Assembly: GCF_019654955.1 (NCBI RefSeq)
Contig: NZ_BPEV01000013.1
Coordinates: 1-64,000, forward strand
DNA length: 64,000 nucleotides
Source of the DNA: Shewanella sp. KT0246
GTDB taxonomy: Bacteria; Pseudomonadota; Gammaproteobacteria; Enterobacterales; Shewanellaceae
Direction of reading: 5' to 3'
Numbering within the stretch: position 1 is the stretch's first letter; every line of letters begins with the position of its first letter. Positions 45,434-54,594 of this stretch are shown in pieces. Made by a program: the position numbers and the translations under genes. The notes beneath the pieces are model-generated. The model was not told where the DNA came from. It saw only the letters and a program-made list of their open reading frames with translations, and ran no database searches.

Positions 45434-46453
45434 ATGAAATCGTTTAAAAGTCTAGCATTGTTAGGTTTAGCTACTGTGTCATCAATGGGTTCAATCGCTG
45501 CAACAGCCGCTGATGATCTTACTGTTTATTCATACCGACAAGCTTTTCTTGTTGAGCCGATTTTAGAGCAATTCACCAAAGATACTGGTATCAAAGTCAA
45601 TGTGGTATTTGCTAAAGACGGTATAGCAGAACGTATTGCTCGTGAAGGTCGTCTTTCACCTGCTGATGTGGTTCTCACATCGGATTTTTCTCGCTTAATG
45701 GAACTGGTTGATAAAAATCTTGTTGTTGATGTTGATAGCGACACTCTCAATAATAATATTCCTGAGCAATATCGTTCGCCTGAAAATGACTGGTATGCTC
45801 TGACTATGCGTGTTCGTAACGTTTACTCTTCTAAAGATCGTGTAGGTAAGCTTGACTTAAGCTATGAAGATTTAGCGTCAGAAGAGTACAAAGGTAAAAT
45901 CTGTACTCGTAGCTTCAAGCACCCTTATAATATCGCATTAGTTGCTTCTATGATTGCTCACCATGGTGAAGCTGAAACGAAAACATGGCTTGAAGGTGTA
46001 AAAGCTAATTTAGCACGCAAGCCACAAGGTAATGACCGCGCTCAAGTTAAAGCTGTTAAAGAAGGCCTATGTGATGTTGCTATTGGTAACAGCTACTACT
46101 TCGGTAAAATGATGACAGATCCTAAGCAAAAAAGCTGGGCTGAAGCGGTATACATTAACTTCCCTAATCAGAAAAATCGTGGCTCTCACATCAATGTTTC
46201 AGGAATGGCATTAGCTAAGTTTGCACCAAACAAAGATAATGCGATAAAATTAATGGAATTTTTATCGTCTGATGTAGCTCAAAAATCTTACGCAGAAGTT
46301 AACATGGAATATCCAGTTAAAGCGGATGTAACACCTTCTGACATGGTAGCTTCATGGGGAGACTTCAAAGCTGATAGTCTGCCAATCTTCAAGCTAGCAG
46401 AAAATCATCAAGCTGCAGTGAAGTTACTTGATGAAGTAAAATTTGATCTGTAA
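45434..46453 (+). CDS. fbpA: Fe3+ ABC transporter substrate-binding protein
   Basis: The 339-residue periplasmic protein binds ferric iron and delivers it to the permease. It has a signal peptide (residues 1-27, ending IAATA) and the FbpA/FutA-like opening DDLTVYSYRQAFLVEPIL. The adjacent tyrosines in IGNSYYFGKM near residue 222 match the iron ligands of this family. The frame begins eight codons earlier, but the ATG at 45434 starts the signal peptide and AAGGAG lies nine bases upstream. A Fur box precedes it. Confidence 0.92.
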   Translation: MKSFKSLALLGLATVSSMGSIAATAADDLTVYSYRQAFLVEPILEQFTKDTGIKVNVVFAKDGIAERIAREGRLSPADVVLTSDFSRLMELVDKNLVVDVDSDTLNNNIPEQYRSPENDWYALTMRVRNVYSSKDRVGKLDLSYEDLASEEYKGKICTRSFKHPYNIALVASMIAHHGEAETKTWLEGVKANLARKPQGNDRAQVKAVKEGLCDVAIGNSYYFGKMMTDPKQKSWAEAVYINFPNQKNRGSHINVSGMALAKFAPNKDNAIKLMEFLSSDVAQKSYAEVNMEYPVKADVTPSDMVASWGDFKADSLPIFKLAENHQAAVKLLDEVKFDL

Positions 46454-46506
46454 GGATGCTTTATCTCGCCCTATGGTAGTCATGGGGCACTGACTGGAAA
46501 GTATTT

Positions 46507-48138
46507 ATGATCTTAGGCTTAACCAGAAGCTGGTCGCTCGCTGGTTATGCGATTGCGGTAATATTAATATTGCCGCTTTTTGCACTTTTAGTACAAGCTA
46601 CACTACCTGACGAAGCTGTTTTTAGTCATCTAATTGATACCGTTTTACCTACCTATATCAGTAACAGCTTGTTGCTGATGTTGCAGGTCTGTCTCGGTTC
46701 TTTGGTTATTGCTGTTCCTGCAGCATGGTTGGTGGCAAGGTGTGATTTCCCTGGCCGCCGCTATTTCCAATGGGCGCTGTTACTGCCTTTGGCCATGCCA
46801 GCCTATATTGTTGCTTATGTTTATACTGACATGCTCGATTATGCAGGGCCTGTGCAGCGCTTTTTAAGACAAGCATTTAGTTGGACTTCCCCTCAAGATT
46901 ACTATTTCCCTGATATTCGTAGTTTAAGCGGCGCAGCAGTCATGCTGTCCTTGGTATTATTTCCTTATATTTATTTGTTGGCCCGTACTGCTTTTATGGA
47001 GCAATCCTCAAGCTTATTACATGCCTCACGTATTATGGGTTGTAGCCCATGGCAAAGCTTTTGGCGTCTAGGTTTACCTATGGCAAGGCCTGCTTTGGCT
47101 GTTGGGATGGCATTGGTAGCAATGGAAACCGCTGCCGACTTTGCTACTGTGAGTTACTTTGCCGTACCGACTTTAACTACCGCTGTATATGACACTTGGC
47201 TTGGATATGGAAGTTTGTCCGCAGCAGCTAAACTCTCAGCCATCATGTTATTAGTGATTTTCGCTATGGTTGGCTTCGAGCGTTTCGCTCGCCGCAAACA
47301 AGAGTTATTTCAAAAGCAATCACGTTTAACTGAATCTGATCGTTATCACTTATCAGGCTTTAAAGCATGGTTATCATTTGGCTATTGCAGCTTGCTCATT
47401 GTGCTAGCTTTTTTACTGCCGTTTACTGTGCTTGCGGGTTATGCCGTCGACTACTTCGACGAGAGTTGGAATAGCCGCTTCTGGCAATACAGCTTTAATA
47501 GCTTATACATTGCAGCTGTGGTGAGTTTTATTTGTGTTGTGCTGGCATTAGTGATGATGTTTATCAGGCGTGTTAGTCCGCGTAAAAGTGACATCTTACC
47601 TTCAAGGTTGAGCAGTACTGGTTACGCAATACCTGGCACAGTTTTAGCCATTGGGGTGTTAGTGCCGCTAACCTATTTGGATTTCGCTATTAACGATATC
47701 TATGACTACTTTGATGCTCGTGGTCCAGGCTTGCTATTTACCGGTAGTGTCTTTGCACTGATTTTTGCTTTTTGTGTCCGTTTTGTCGCGATTTCAATTG
47801 GCAGTATTGAAAACAGTTATAAGCGTATTTCGCCTTCACTAGATATGGCGAGCATTACCATGGGACAAAAACCAAGACAGTTATTATGGCGAGTTCATTT
47901 ACCTTTATTGCGTAAAGGTATTTTTGCTGGTGCGCTGTTAGTGTTCATTGAAAGTATGAAAGAGCTGCCAGCAGCACTATTATTACGTCCAATTGGTTTT
48001 GAAAACCTTGCAACCCATGTCTTCCAATTCGTTTCAGATGAGCAACTTGAACATGGCGCGCTCGCGGCAATTGTGATTGTTCTTGTTGGACTTATCCCGT
48101 TGATTTATCTTAACCGTTCTTTGGAGCAAGAGAGCTAA
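46507..48138 (+). CDS. fbpB: Fe3+ ABC transporter permease
   Basis: The 543-residue permease consists of two homologous halves, each with about six membrane helices and the cytoplasmic EAA loop that docks on the ATPase (EQSSSLLHASRIMGCSPWQSF region near 165; SLDMASITMGQKPRQLL near 447). This fused form is typical of ferric iron permeases (FbpB/SfuB). It starts 53 bases after the binding-protein gene and stops one base before the ATPase gene. Confidence 0.92.
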   Translation: MILGLTRSWSLAGYAIAVILILPLFALLVQATLPDEAVFSHLIDTVLPTYISNSLLLMLQVCLGSLVIAVPAAWLVARCDFPGRRYFQWALLLPLAMPAYIVAYVYTDMLDYAGPVQRFLRQAFSWTSPQDYYFPDIRSLSGAAVMLSLVLFPYIYLLARTAFMEQSSSLLHASRIMGCSPWQSFWRLGLPMARPALAVGMALVAMETAADFATVSYFAVPTLTTAVYDTWLGYGSLSAAAKLSAIMLLVIFAMVGFERFARRKQELFQKQSRLTESDRYHLSGFKAWLSFGYCSLLIVLAFLLPFTVLAGYAVDYFDESWNSRFWQYSFNSLYIAAVVSFICVVLALVMMFIRRVSPRKSDILPSRLSSTGYAIPGTVLAIGVLVPLTYLDFAINDIYDYFDARGPGLLFTGSVFALIFAFCVRFVAISIGSIENSYKRISPSLDMASITMGQKPRQLLWRVHLPLLRKGIFAGALLVFIESMKELPAALLLRPIGFENLATHVFQFVSDEQLEHGALAAIVIVLVGLIPLIYLNRSLEQES

Positions 48139-48139
48139 T

Positions 48140-49168
48140 ATGTCCACATTGACCATTAAAAATGTAAAAAGTGACTACCAAGAACAGGTGATTCTTAATG
48201 GGTTAAACCTGACGTTAGAGCAAGGTGAAATAGTAGCTCTGTTAGGCCCTAGTGGCTGCGGTAAAACCACTTTGCTTCGTGCAATTGCCGGTCTACAAGC
48301 GATCAGTGAAGGTAGTATAGCGATTAATGGTCAAACGCTTAGTGCTGATGACGTATTCGTACCAAGTGAAAAACGTGGCATAGGGATGATTTTCCAAGAC
48401 TACGCTTTATTTCCTCATTTAACCGTAAGTGACAATATTTTATTTGGCGTTAAAGGTTTAACGGATAAAGAGCGCTGTGAGCGTCTTGATGATATGTTGC
48501 AATTGGTAAAACTTGAAGGACTTGGTAAACGTTACCCACACGAGTTATCGGGGGGGCAGCAGCAAAGGGTATCTATTGCTCGTGCACTGGCTTACCAACC
48601 TGAGTTGTTATTGCTTGATGAACCATTTTCTAATATCGACTCGCAAGTGCGCAGTGAAATGATGTTAGAAATCAGACAAATTCTCAAACAGCGCAATGTT
48701 AGTGCGGTTTTTGTAACGCACAGCAAAGATGAAGCCTTTGTGTTTGCCGATAAATTGGCACTCTTTAAACAAGGTGGCATTGTTCAACATGGTTTAGCTG
48801 AAGAGTTATATGGTGAGCCCAATGAACGTTATGTGGCTGAGTTTTTGGGTGAAGGTAACTACATTACGGTAACGATTAAAAGTACGACACAGATATCCTC
48901 AGTTTTAGGGTTAATTGAAAGCACTACAGTCCTTAATCATCCTCTTAATAGTCAAGGTGAGTTGTTATTAAGACCACAACAGATTGACTTACAACCTGCC
49001 GCTCAAGGACATGGCGAAATTGTTGAGCGTCGTTTTCTGGGTACAATTTGTCATTATTGGGTTAAAGTAGGGTTACAAACGCTCGAAGTGAGAAGTCAAT
49101 TAACGACGTTGACACTTGGCCAAAAAGTTAACCTATCAGTATCGGCGCATCCGTTAGTGATATTTTAG
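48140..49168 (+). CDS. fbpC: Fe3+ ABC transporter ATP-binding protein
   Basis: The 342-residue ATPase has Walker A GPSGCGKTT near residue 35, signature LSGGQQQR near 137, Walker B LLLLDEPFSNID near 155 and the H-loop THSKDEAF near 193. A TOBE-like regulatory domain occupies the last 90 residues. It powers the ferric permease encoded just upstream; the ATG follows the permease stop by one base. Confidence 0.92.
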   Translation: MSTLTIKNVKSDYQEQVILNGLNLTLEQGEIVALLGPSGCGKTTLLRAIAGLQAISEGSIAINGQTLSADDVFVPSEKRGIGMIFQDYALFPHLTVSDNILFGVKGLTDKERCERLDDMLQLVKLEGLGKRYPHELSGGQQQRVSIARALAYQPELLLLDEPFSNIDSQVRSEMMLEIRQILKQRNVSAVFVTHSKDEAFVFADKLALFKQGGIVQHGLAEELYGEPNERYVAEFLGEGNYITVTIKSTTQISSVLGLIESTTVLNHPLNSQGELLLRPQQIDLQPAAQGHGEIVERRFLGTICHYWVKVGLQTLEVRSQLTTLTLGQKVNLSVSAHPLVIF

Positions 49169-49276
49169 TGATTTAAGTCAAAGTTGGTTAATAATTGCTT
49201 AGAGCGTAAGGAATAATTTGCTTAATTACCTTACACTATTTTAATCTTATTATTGTTAAAGGTGATTGATTCCAAA

Positions 49277-50215
49277 ATGGAAACACAGAATATGCCTCGT
49301 GAACAGTTAGGAGTTTGTGCTGAAGGGAATTTGCATAGCGTCTACTTGATGTTCAATGTAAATGACGGCGTTGAAGCCCAACTACGCCCTTGTTTAGCCA
49401 ATGTTGCTCAATATATTTATGAGCTATCAGATCAATATGCAGACAGTGCTTTTAATGGCTTCGTCGCAATAGGTGCTAACTATTGGGACACCATTTTTGG
49501 CGACCAACGTCCTGCGCAACTTCGTCCTTTTCCTGCTATGAGTGAAGGTAATCGTGACGCGCCAGCGATAGAATATGATTTGTTTATGCATATTCGCTGT
49601 GATCGTTATGACATCTTACATTTGGTTGCCAACGAAATCAGCCAAATGTTTGAAGGTTTAGTTGAGTTAATCGAAGAAGAACGCGGTTTTAGATTTATGG
49701 ACAGCCGTGATTTAACCGGCTTTGTCGATGGCACAGAAAACCCGAAAGGGCGTAGCCGTCAAGATGTTGCTTTAGTGGCAGATGAGGATATCTCATTTAA
49801 AGGTGGTAGTTATGTTCATGTGCAAAAATATGCGCATAACTTAAGTAAATGGAACCGTCTACCGCAGAAGAAGCAAGAAGATATTATCGGTCGTACTAAG
49901 CAAGATGATATTGAATATGCATCAGAAGATAAGCCATTAACCAGCCATATCAAGCGAGTTAATCTAAAAGATGCTGATGGTAAGTCGATGGAGATTTTGC
50001 GTCAAAGTATGCCGTTTGGTTCGCTAAAAGAGCAAGGTTTGATGTTTATCTCTACTTGCAACAAGCCGACTCACTTTGAAGAAATGCTTCGTAGCATGGT
50101 ACATGGTGATGGTCACGGTAATCATGATCACTTGATGCAGTTCACTAAAGCATTAACCGGTTCATCATTCTTTGCGCCTTCGTTAGACTTTTTAGCACAG
50201 TTTGCTAACGACTAA
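49277..50215 (+). CDS. Dyp-type heme peroxidase
   Basis: The 312-residue protein belongs to the dye-decolorising peroxidases. The distal signature GFVDGTENP (near residue 155, with the catalytic Asp) is present, and the proximal heme-binding His is expected in the KPLTSHIKRVN stretch (near 224). It closely resembles the Shewanella oneidensis enzyme TyrA. It has no signal peptide; such enzymes are cytoplasmic or encapsulin cargo. The frame starts at a TTG upstream, but the ATG at 49277 matches homologues (ETQNMPREQLG). It follows the iron operon by about 100 bases. Confidence 0.92.
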   Translation: METQNMPREQLGVCAEGNLHSVYLMFNVNDGVEAQLRPCLANVAQYIYELSDQYADSAFNGFVAIGANYWDTIFGDQRPAQLRPFPAMSEGNRDAPAIEYDLFMHIRCDRYDILHLVANEISQMFEGLVELIEEERGFRFMDSRDLTGFVDGTENPKGRSRQDVALVADEDISFKGGSYVHVQKYAHNLSKWNRLPQKKQEDIIGRTKQDDIEYASEDKPLTSHIKRVNLKDADGKSMEILRQSMPFGSLKEQGLMFISTCNKPTHFEEMLRSMVHGDGHGNHDHLMQFTKALTGSSFFAPSLDFLAQFAND

Positions 50216-50257
50216 TCTCATTGTAATGGCACAAGCCATCACATAAATTTGAGACAT

Positions 50258-50287
50258 AAAAAAGCAATGCCTAGGCATTGCTTTTTT
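50258..50287. terminator. bidirectional terminator after the Dyp peroxidase gene
   Basis: AAAAAGCAATGCC and GGCATTGCTTTTT form an almost perfect palindrome with a TA centre, about 42 bases after the stop. It may also serve argR on the other strand. Confidence 0.85.
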
Positions 50288-50340
50288 ATTGGCTGATACT
50301 CGCAAACATGCAGGTATTAATTACGAAAATGGTTCATAAC

Positions 50341-50375
50341 AGCTATTCGTAAAAGCTACTCGTAAAAGCTACTCA
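50341..50375. repeat. 13-bp tandem repeat at the 3' end of argR
   Basis: AGCTATTCGTAAA, AGCTACTCGTAAA and a partial third AGCTACTCA follow one another; the third copy covers the argR stop codon (50369-50371). It looks like a slippage duplication. Confidence 0.75.
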
Positions 50376-50839
50376 CTATAGTTAAATAGTGACTTAACCG
50401 TTTCAAGCGTATCATCAATAGTCTTAATGCTAGATGGACAGATGAAAATTGTGTCATCTCCGGCAATGGTACCTAAAATTCCTTCAGGCTTACCTATTGA
50501 GTCTAGCAAACGAGCGATTAACTGTGCAGCGCCCGGGCTGGTGCGAACCACTATCATAGCTTGGTTATGATCAACGTCTAACACTAAGTTTTTGACTGGG
50601 CTACCTGCAGTAGGCACACCTAACTCAGCAGGTAAACAATACACCATTTCTTGCTTGGCATTACGGGTACGAACAGCACCGAACTTGCTCAGCATACGCG
50701 AAACTTTTGATTGGTTGATATTGCCAAACCCTTCCGCCTGCAGCGCATTAACTATCTCACTTTGGCTTCCAAAGCGCTCTTCCTTTAGTATCGACTTAAA
50801 CGTTCTAACGAGTTCATCCTGATTCTTGGTCGCTGGCAT
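50369..50839 (-). CDS. argR: arginine repressor
   Basis: The 156-residue protein is ArgR: an N-terminal winged helix ([20 protein letters not shown], then [19 protein letters not shown]) and a C-terminal hexamerisation and arginine-binding domain with [10 protein letters not shown] near residue 125. It represses arginine synthesis genes when arginine is present. It diverges from mdh, and ARG-box-like sequences lie in its promoter region, consistent with autoregulation. Confidence 0.95.
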   Translation of the reverse strand: MPATKNQDELVRTFKSILKEERFGSQSEIVNALQAEGFGNINQSKVSRMLSKFGAVRTRNAKQEMVYCLPAELGVPTAGSPVKNLVLDVDHNQAMIVVRTSPGAAQLIARLLDSIGKPEGILGTIAGDDTIFICPSSIKTIDDTLETVKSLFNYSE

Positions 50840-50943
50840 ATTTTTTTCGTCTTATTAGTAATTTTTAAAATGAATACAATATATTCACAAAACGGGTTCA
50901 TTTTGAATATATAAACAACACAAGTCAAGAAATAAGCTAAATT

Positions 50944-50961
50944 GGTGAATAAAAATTCACT
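50944..50961. promoter_or_regulatory. ARG box (ArgR operator)
   Basis: GGTGAATAAAAATTCACT contains the exact core TGAAT-N4-ATTCA of the ArgR consensus with an all-A centre. It lies about 105 bases upstream of the argR start. Confidence 0.85.
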
Positions 50962-51083
50962 TTACAGTGTAAGTGGGTAAATCAGTGATTATTTATATAC
51001 ATATCATAGAATAAGTTAATTGCTTTACTCCACTAAGGGATAATTGAAATTGTGTCGCTGATGCAGTAATGTGACGCCACAAG

Positions 51084-51105
51084 AAATATGATCTATGTCA
51101 CAGAC
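51084..51105. promoter_or_regulatory. CRP-like site upstream of mdh
   Basis: The core TATGA-N6-TCACA differs by one base from the CRP consensus TGTGA-N6-TCACA, and flanking AAA and TCTA also agree. It ends about 50 bases before the mdh ATG. Confidence 0.65.
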
Positions 51106-51156
51106 TGCGAATCATAAACTTAGAAGTCAAACACTAGAACGTTATTGGAGATAATT

Positions 51157-52092
51157 ATGAAAGTAGCTGTACTTGGTGCTGCTGGCGGTATTGGCCAGGC
51201 CCTAGCTTTACTATTAAAAACTCAACTTCCAGCAGGCTCAAAGTTGTCTCTGTATGACATTGCTCCTGTTACTCCAGGTGTTGCTGTTGATTTAAGCCAC
51301 ATCCCAACAGACGTTGAAGTGGCTGGTTTTGCAGGTGAAGATCCAACTCCTGCACTAGTTGATGCTGATGTTGTTCTTATTTCAGCGGGTGTTGCACGTA
51401 AGCCTGGTATGGATCGTTCAGATCTTTTCAATATCAATGCTGGTATCGTACGTAACCTCATTGAAAAAGTAGCAGCAACTTGCCCTAAAGCCTTAATTGG
51501 TGTGATCACAAACCCAGTGAACACAACGGTTGCTATCGCTGCAGAAGTGCTTAAAAAAGCAGGTGTTTACGATAAGAATCGTTTATTCGGTGTGACTACA
51601 CTGGATGTTATCCGCTCTGAAACTTTCATCGCAGATCTTAAAGGTCTAAACGTTGCTGACGTTAACATTAACGTTATTGGCGGCCACAGTGGTGTGACTA
51701 TTCTTCCACTTCTTTCACAGGTTGAAGGCGTAAGCTTTACTGATGAAGAAGTTGCTGCATTAACCACTCGTATCCAAAATGCTGGTACTGAAGTTGTTGA
51801 AGCTAAAGCGGGTGGCGGTAGTGCGACACTTTCAATGGGTCAAGCGGCATGTCGTTTCGGCCTATCTTTAGTTCGTGGTCTTCAAGGTGAAGCGAACGTT
51901 GTTGAATGTGCATACGTAGATGGCGGCAGTGAACATGCTGAATTCTTCGCGCAACCAGTTGTACTTGGTAAAAACGGCGTAGAAAAAGTATTAGCTTACG
52001 GTGAAGTAAGTGCTTTTGAAGCGAATGCTCGTGATGCAATGCTTGATACATTAAAAGGCGATATCAACCTAGGTGTTGAATTCGTTAAATAA
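51157..52092 (+). CDS. mdh: malate dehydrogenase
   Basis: The 311-residue NAD-dependent enzyme interconverts malate and oxaloacetate in the TCA cycle. The N-terminal NAD site [15 protein letters not shown], the substrate arginines (in VARKPGMDR) and the catalytic histidine in [12 protein letters not shown] are present. A TTG opens the frame at 51145, but the ATG at 51157 has GGAG six bases upstream and matches E. coli Mdh. A terminator follows. Confidence 0.97.
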   Translation: MKVAVLGAAGGIGQALALLLKTQLPAGSKLSLYDIAPVTPGVAVDLSHIPTDVEVAGFAGEDPTPALVDADVVLISAGVARKPGMDRSDLFNINAGIVRNLIEKVAATCPKALIGVITNPVNTTVAIAAEVLKKAGVYDKNRLFGVTTLDVIRSETFIADLKGLNVADVNINVIGGHSGVTILPLLSQVEGVSFTDEEVAALTTRIQNAGTEVVEAKAGGGSATLSMGQAACRFGLSLVRGLQGEANVVECAYVDGGSEHAEFFAQPVVLGKNGVEKVLAYGEVSAFEANARDAMLDTLKGDINLGVEFVK

Positions 52093-52113
52093 ACCACTTG
52101 GTTTTTTAACTTT

Positions 52114-52142
52114 AAAAGCGAAGCCTTGAGCTTCGCTTTTTT
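52114..52142 (+). terminator. terminator of mdh
   Basis: The arms AAAAGCGAAGC and GCTTCGCTTTT enclose CTTGA and are followed by Ts. The A-run on the left would also serve the convergent SDR gene. Confidence 0.9.
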
Positions 52143-52177
52143 GTGCCTGCTATCTAATTGATCATCAAATAGCCAAT

Positions 52178-52954
52178 TTACCAGTTAATCGTTTTTCCTT
52201 GCCAATCTAAAAATTCAGCTTTGCAATCAAAGACCAGTTGTTGATGAGTCTTCATTAATTGTTTAGCGACAAATCCTGCTGTGAATAATTTACCCTCAGG
52301 TACATTTGCTTGAAAAGGTTTAGATAGCTCGGTATCGGTAGTACCTGGATGAAAGGCAATGAGTTTGACGTTTTTGGCCCTGCGAGCATATTCAATTGCT
52401 GTGGTTTTAAGTAACATATTCAAGGCAGCTTTTGATGCGCGATAGCTATACCACCCACCTAAATGGTTGTCACTAATACTGCCCACTCTGGCACTTAATA
52501 CACTGATAACACAATTTTGTTTGCTATTAACCACAGTCGCTAACTGTTGCAACCACAGCATGGGTACTATGGCGTTTGAGTGAAACAAAGCCTGCATTGA
52601 TTCAGGATTTATTTCTTCTAAGCGCTTTTCTGGGCTTATTGCGGTTTCATCTTCAGTATTTACAGAATGCAGTCTGCCATTGCAAATAAACACTTTGACC
52701 AAGTAGCCTTTGATTGATGATAAATCTTGGCAAACATTGGCAATGCTTTGCGCTGAATAATTACAAACCTTATGTACGTGATTGATGTCATTGCCGTGGT
52801 TTCCGCTGAGGTTACTGTTCTCATTTTGGCTAATGGTTATGATCTGCTCTATATCAACATCCTCAATAAGTTCATCAACGATGGCATTGGCAATGCCGGA
52901 AGATGAACCAATAATTACGGCAGAATTGACGGGCTTTAGCACGAGATTATTCAT
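52178..52954 (-). CDS. short-chain dehydrogenase/reductase
   Basis: The 258-residue protein has the SDR cofactor motif (VIIGSSSGIANAI, residues about 13-25, with Ser-rich glycine loop) and the catalytic Ser in VLSARVGS followed by YSYRASK (Tyr and Lys near 168-172). The NNAG-type motif is altered to CNGRLHS. It resembles CsgA/C-factor-like SDRs; substrate unknown. It is downstream of the DCC gene by 21 bases. Confidence 0.85.
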   Translation of the reverse strand: MNNLVLKPVNSAVIIGSSSGIANAIVDELIEDVDIEQIITISQNENSNLSGNHGNDINHVHKVCNYSAQSIANVCQDLSSIKGYLVKVFICNGRLHSVNTEDETAISPEKRLEEINPESMQALFHSNAIVPMLWLQQLATVVNSKQNCVISVLSARVGSISDNHLGGWYSYRASKAALNMLLKTTAIEYARRAKNVKLIAFHPGTTDTELSKPFQANVPEGKLFTAGFVAKQLMKTHQQLVFDCKAEFLDWQGKTINW

Positions 52955-52975
52955 ACTTATTGTAATTACTCATAA

Positions 52976-53365
52976 TTATTTTAGGTTACAACTGCCAGTT
53001 TCGCAGCGTTGTTGACCGGTTAATAAGTAAGATATTTTATACCGGTTTTTGGCAAAGCCACGATATGCCACATCGGCAAAGGGTTTAATACAAGGTAACC
53101 TCAGTAGTTGTATCCATTTATGTTTACCCGTTAATGCCCAAGCTTTGGCGGTAACGTCAAGGCCACGTAATATTTCACCTGTATTGGTTTCTGCGTGCAA
53201 AATAGAATTGGCAACTGCAAGATCGATATGAGGATACTTTTGCTCGAAGCCTTCTTGGTTTAAATCAGCAAGCTCAATTTTGTGTAGGCGGTCGTGCTTC
53301 TTAAGCTGCTGCATCTCATTGCTACACAATGGACAAGCGCTATCATAAAAAATACGTAACTCCAT
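52976..53365 (-). CDS. DCC-family (DUF393) thiol-disulphide protein
   Basis: The 129-residue protein opens with IFYDSACPLCSNEM, the D-x-x-C-x-x-C signature of the DCC/DUF393 family, a thioredoxin-like fold. The conserved central WALTGKHKW and C-terminal NRYKISYLL segments are present. Activity in vivo is unknown. It is the first gene of a two-gene unit with the SDR. Confidence 0.85.
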   Translation of the reverse strand: MELRIFYDSACPLCSNEMQQLKKHDRLHKIELADLNQEGFEQKYPHIDLAVANSILHAETNTGEILRGLDVTAKAWALTGKHKWIQLLRLPCIKPFADVAYRGFAKNRYKISYLLTGQQRCETGSCNLK

Positions 53366-53507
53366 AGTACTGCCTCGACTTGTTTTGATTAGAAAGTATT
53401 ACGCCGAATATCACAGAATGGATCTTTTATGTGTGCTTTCGCACCTATTCTGAGGTGTAATTGAGTGTTAGTATCAAACTAATTGCACACTTTTGATGGA
53501 ACAAAAT

Positions 53508-54593
53508 ATGAAGAAACTCAGCCAGTTTACTTCTTTTTTATTGTTAACCTCCGCTGTTATTTCTAGCACCTTTATTAATATTGCCGTTGCCGAAGATGCC
53601 AACGAAGTCTCAAATACAGTGATCCCACGGCCAGTTAAAGTTATCCAAGTTGATGTTGGTACCGAATATCGTGAGCGTTTCTTACCCGGTGAAGTGAAAG
53701 CATCTGACAAAGCGGCATTATCTTTTAGAGTGGCTGGTGAGATTGCACAGATATTAGTGAGACCTGGAGACCCTGTTGAACCTGGCGATATTTTAGCTAT
53801 TTTAGACAGTGATATATACCAGCAACAACTCGCAGTAGCGCAGGCACAGTATGAGTTGGCTAAAGTGTTATTTGAGCGGAATGAGTCACTGGTTGAACAG
53901 GGCGTGGTATCACGTAATGATTATGATCAAGCTAAAAGTGATTACACTATTGCACAAGCTGCATTAGACAAAGCCAAAACAGATGTCACTTACACTAAGC
54001 TCAGAGCGCCGTATCAAGGGGTGATATCTAAACGTAATAAGCGTGAATTTGAATTTGTACAAGCCCAAGAAGAAGTCATGGGCATCCGTACAGATTCCGC
54101 TGCTGATATTAGCTTTCAGTTACCTGAGCAGTTCATTGGCTTTTTACAAAAGTCGGATAAAAGTCTAGAAGATATTGATAATATAGAAGTTAAATTTGAT
54201 AGCCGCGAGCAATGGTATCCTGCTCGTTTAAAAGAGCTCAATACTGTAGCTGACCCCACCACCAGTAGTTACACCATTATCTTAACGCTGCCTATGCCAG
54301 AGGAGTTGAATGTCCTACCTGGAATGTCAGCACGAGTTAAAGTTAAGTTGCCCGCAAGAACAGCCGATGCCCATCCGAAAATCCCCAAAGGCGCAGTGGT
54401 CCAAGAAAAACAACAAGCCTATGTATTTACTTGGTCACCGACTCAGCAACGAGTCAAAAAGGTACCTGTTACCTTACAGGGAACTCGGATGATGTCAGGG
54501 CTAAATGATGGTGATTGGCTCGTCGTCGCAGGAGCCGCTGAGCTTAAAGATGGCCAAGCTGCGGTGAAGTGGATTAAAGAGCGAGGGCTATAA
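53508..54593 (+). CDS. RND efflux periplasmic adaptor 1
   Basis: The 361-residue membrane fusion protein has a signal peptide (residues 1-27, ending IAVAE), a biotinyl-lipoyl domain split around a helical hairpin (FRVAGEIAQILVRPGDPVEPG near 75 and KLRAPYQGVIS near 165), a beta-barrel and a membrane-proximal domain. It links an RND pump to an outer-membrane channel. The frame begins at TTG 53493, but the ATG at 53508 has TGGA eight bases upstream and starts the signal peptide. The second adaptor gene follows by one base. Confidence 0.9.
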   Translation: MKKLSQFTSFLLLTSAVISSTFINIAVAEDANEVSNTVIPRPVKVIQVDVGTEYRERFLPGEVKASDKAALSFRVAGEIAQILVRPGDPVEPGDILAILDSDIYQQQLAVAQAQYELAKVLFERNESLVEQGVVSRNDYDQAKSDYTIAQAALDKAKTDVTYTKLRAPYQGVISKRNKREFEFVQAQEEVMGIRTDSAADISFQLPEQFIGFLQKSDKSLEDIDNIEVKFDSREQWYPARLKELNTVADPTTSSYTIILTLPMPEELNVLPGMSARVKVKLPARTADAHPKIPKGAVVQEKQQAYVFTWSPTQQRVKKVPVTLQGTRMMSGLNDGDWLVVAGAAELKDGQAAVKWIKERGL

Positions 54594-54594
54594 T

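Larger units (their letters stand above)
50840..51156. other. argR-mdh divergent regulatory region
   Basis: This 317-base stretch contains an excellent ARG box (50944-50961), a degenerate one (TGAAT at 50871, ATTCA at 50883, spacing 7 instead of 4) and a CRP-like site (51084-51105). No gene is seen. Confidence 0.7.
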
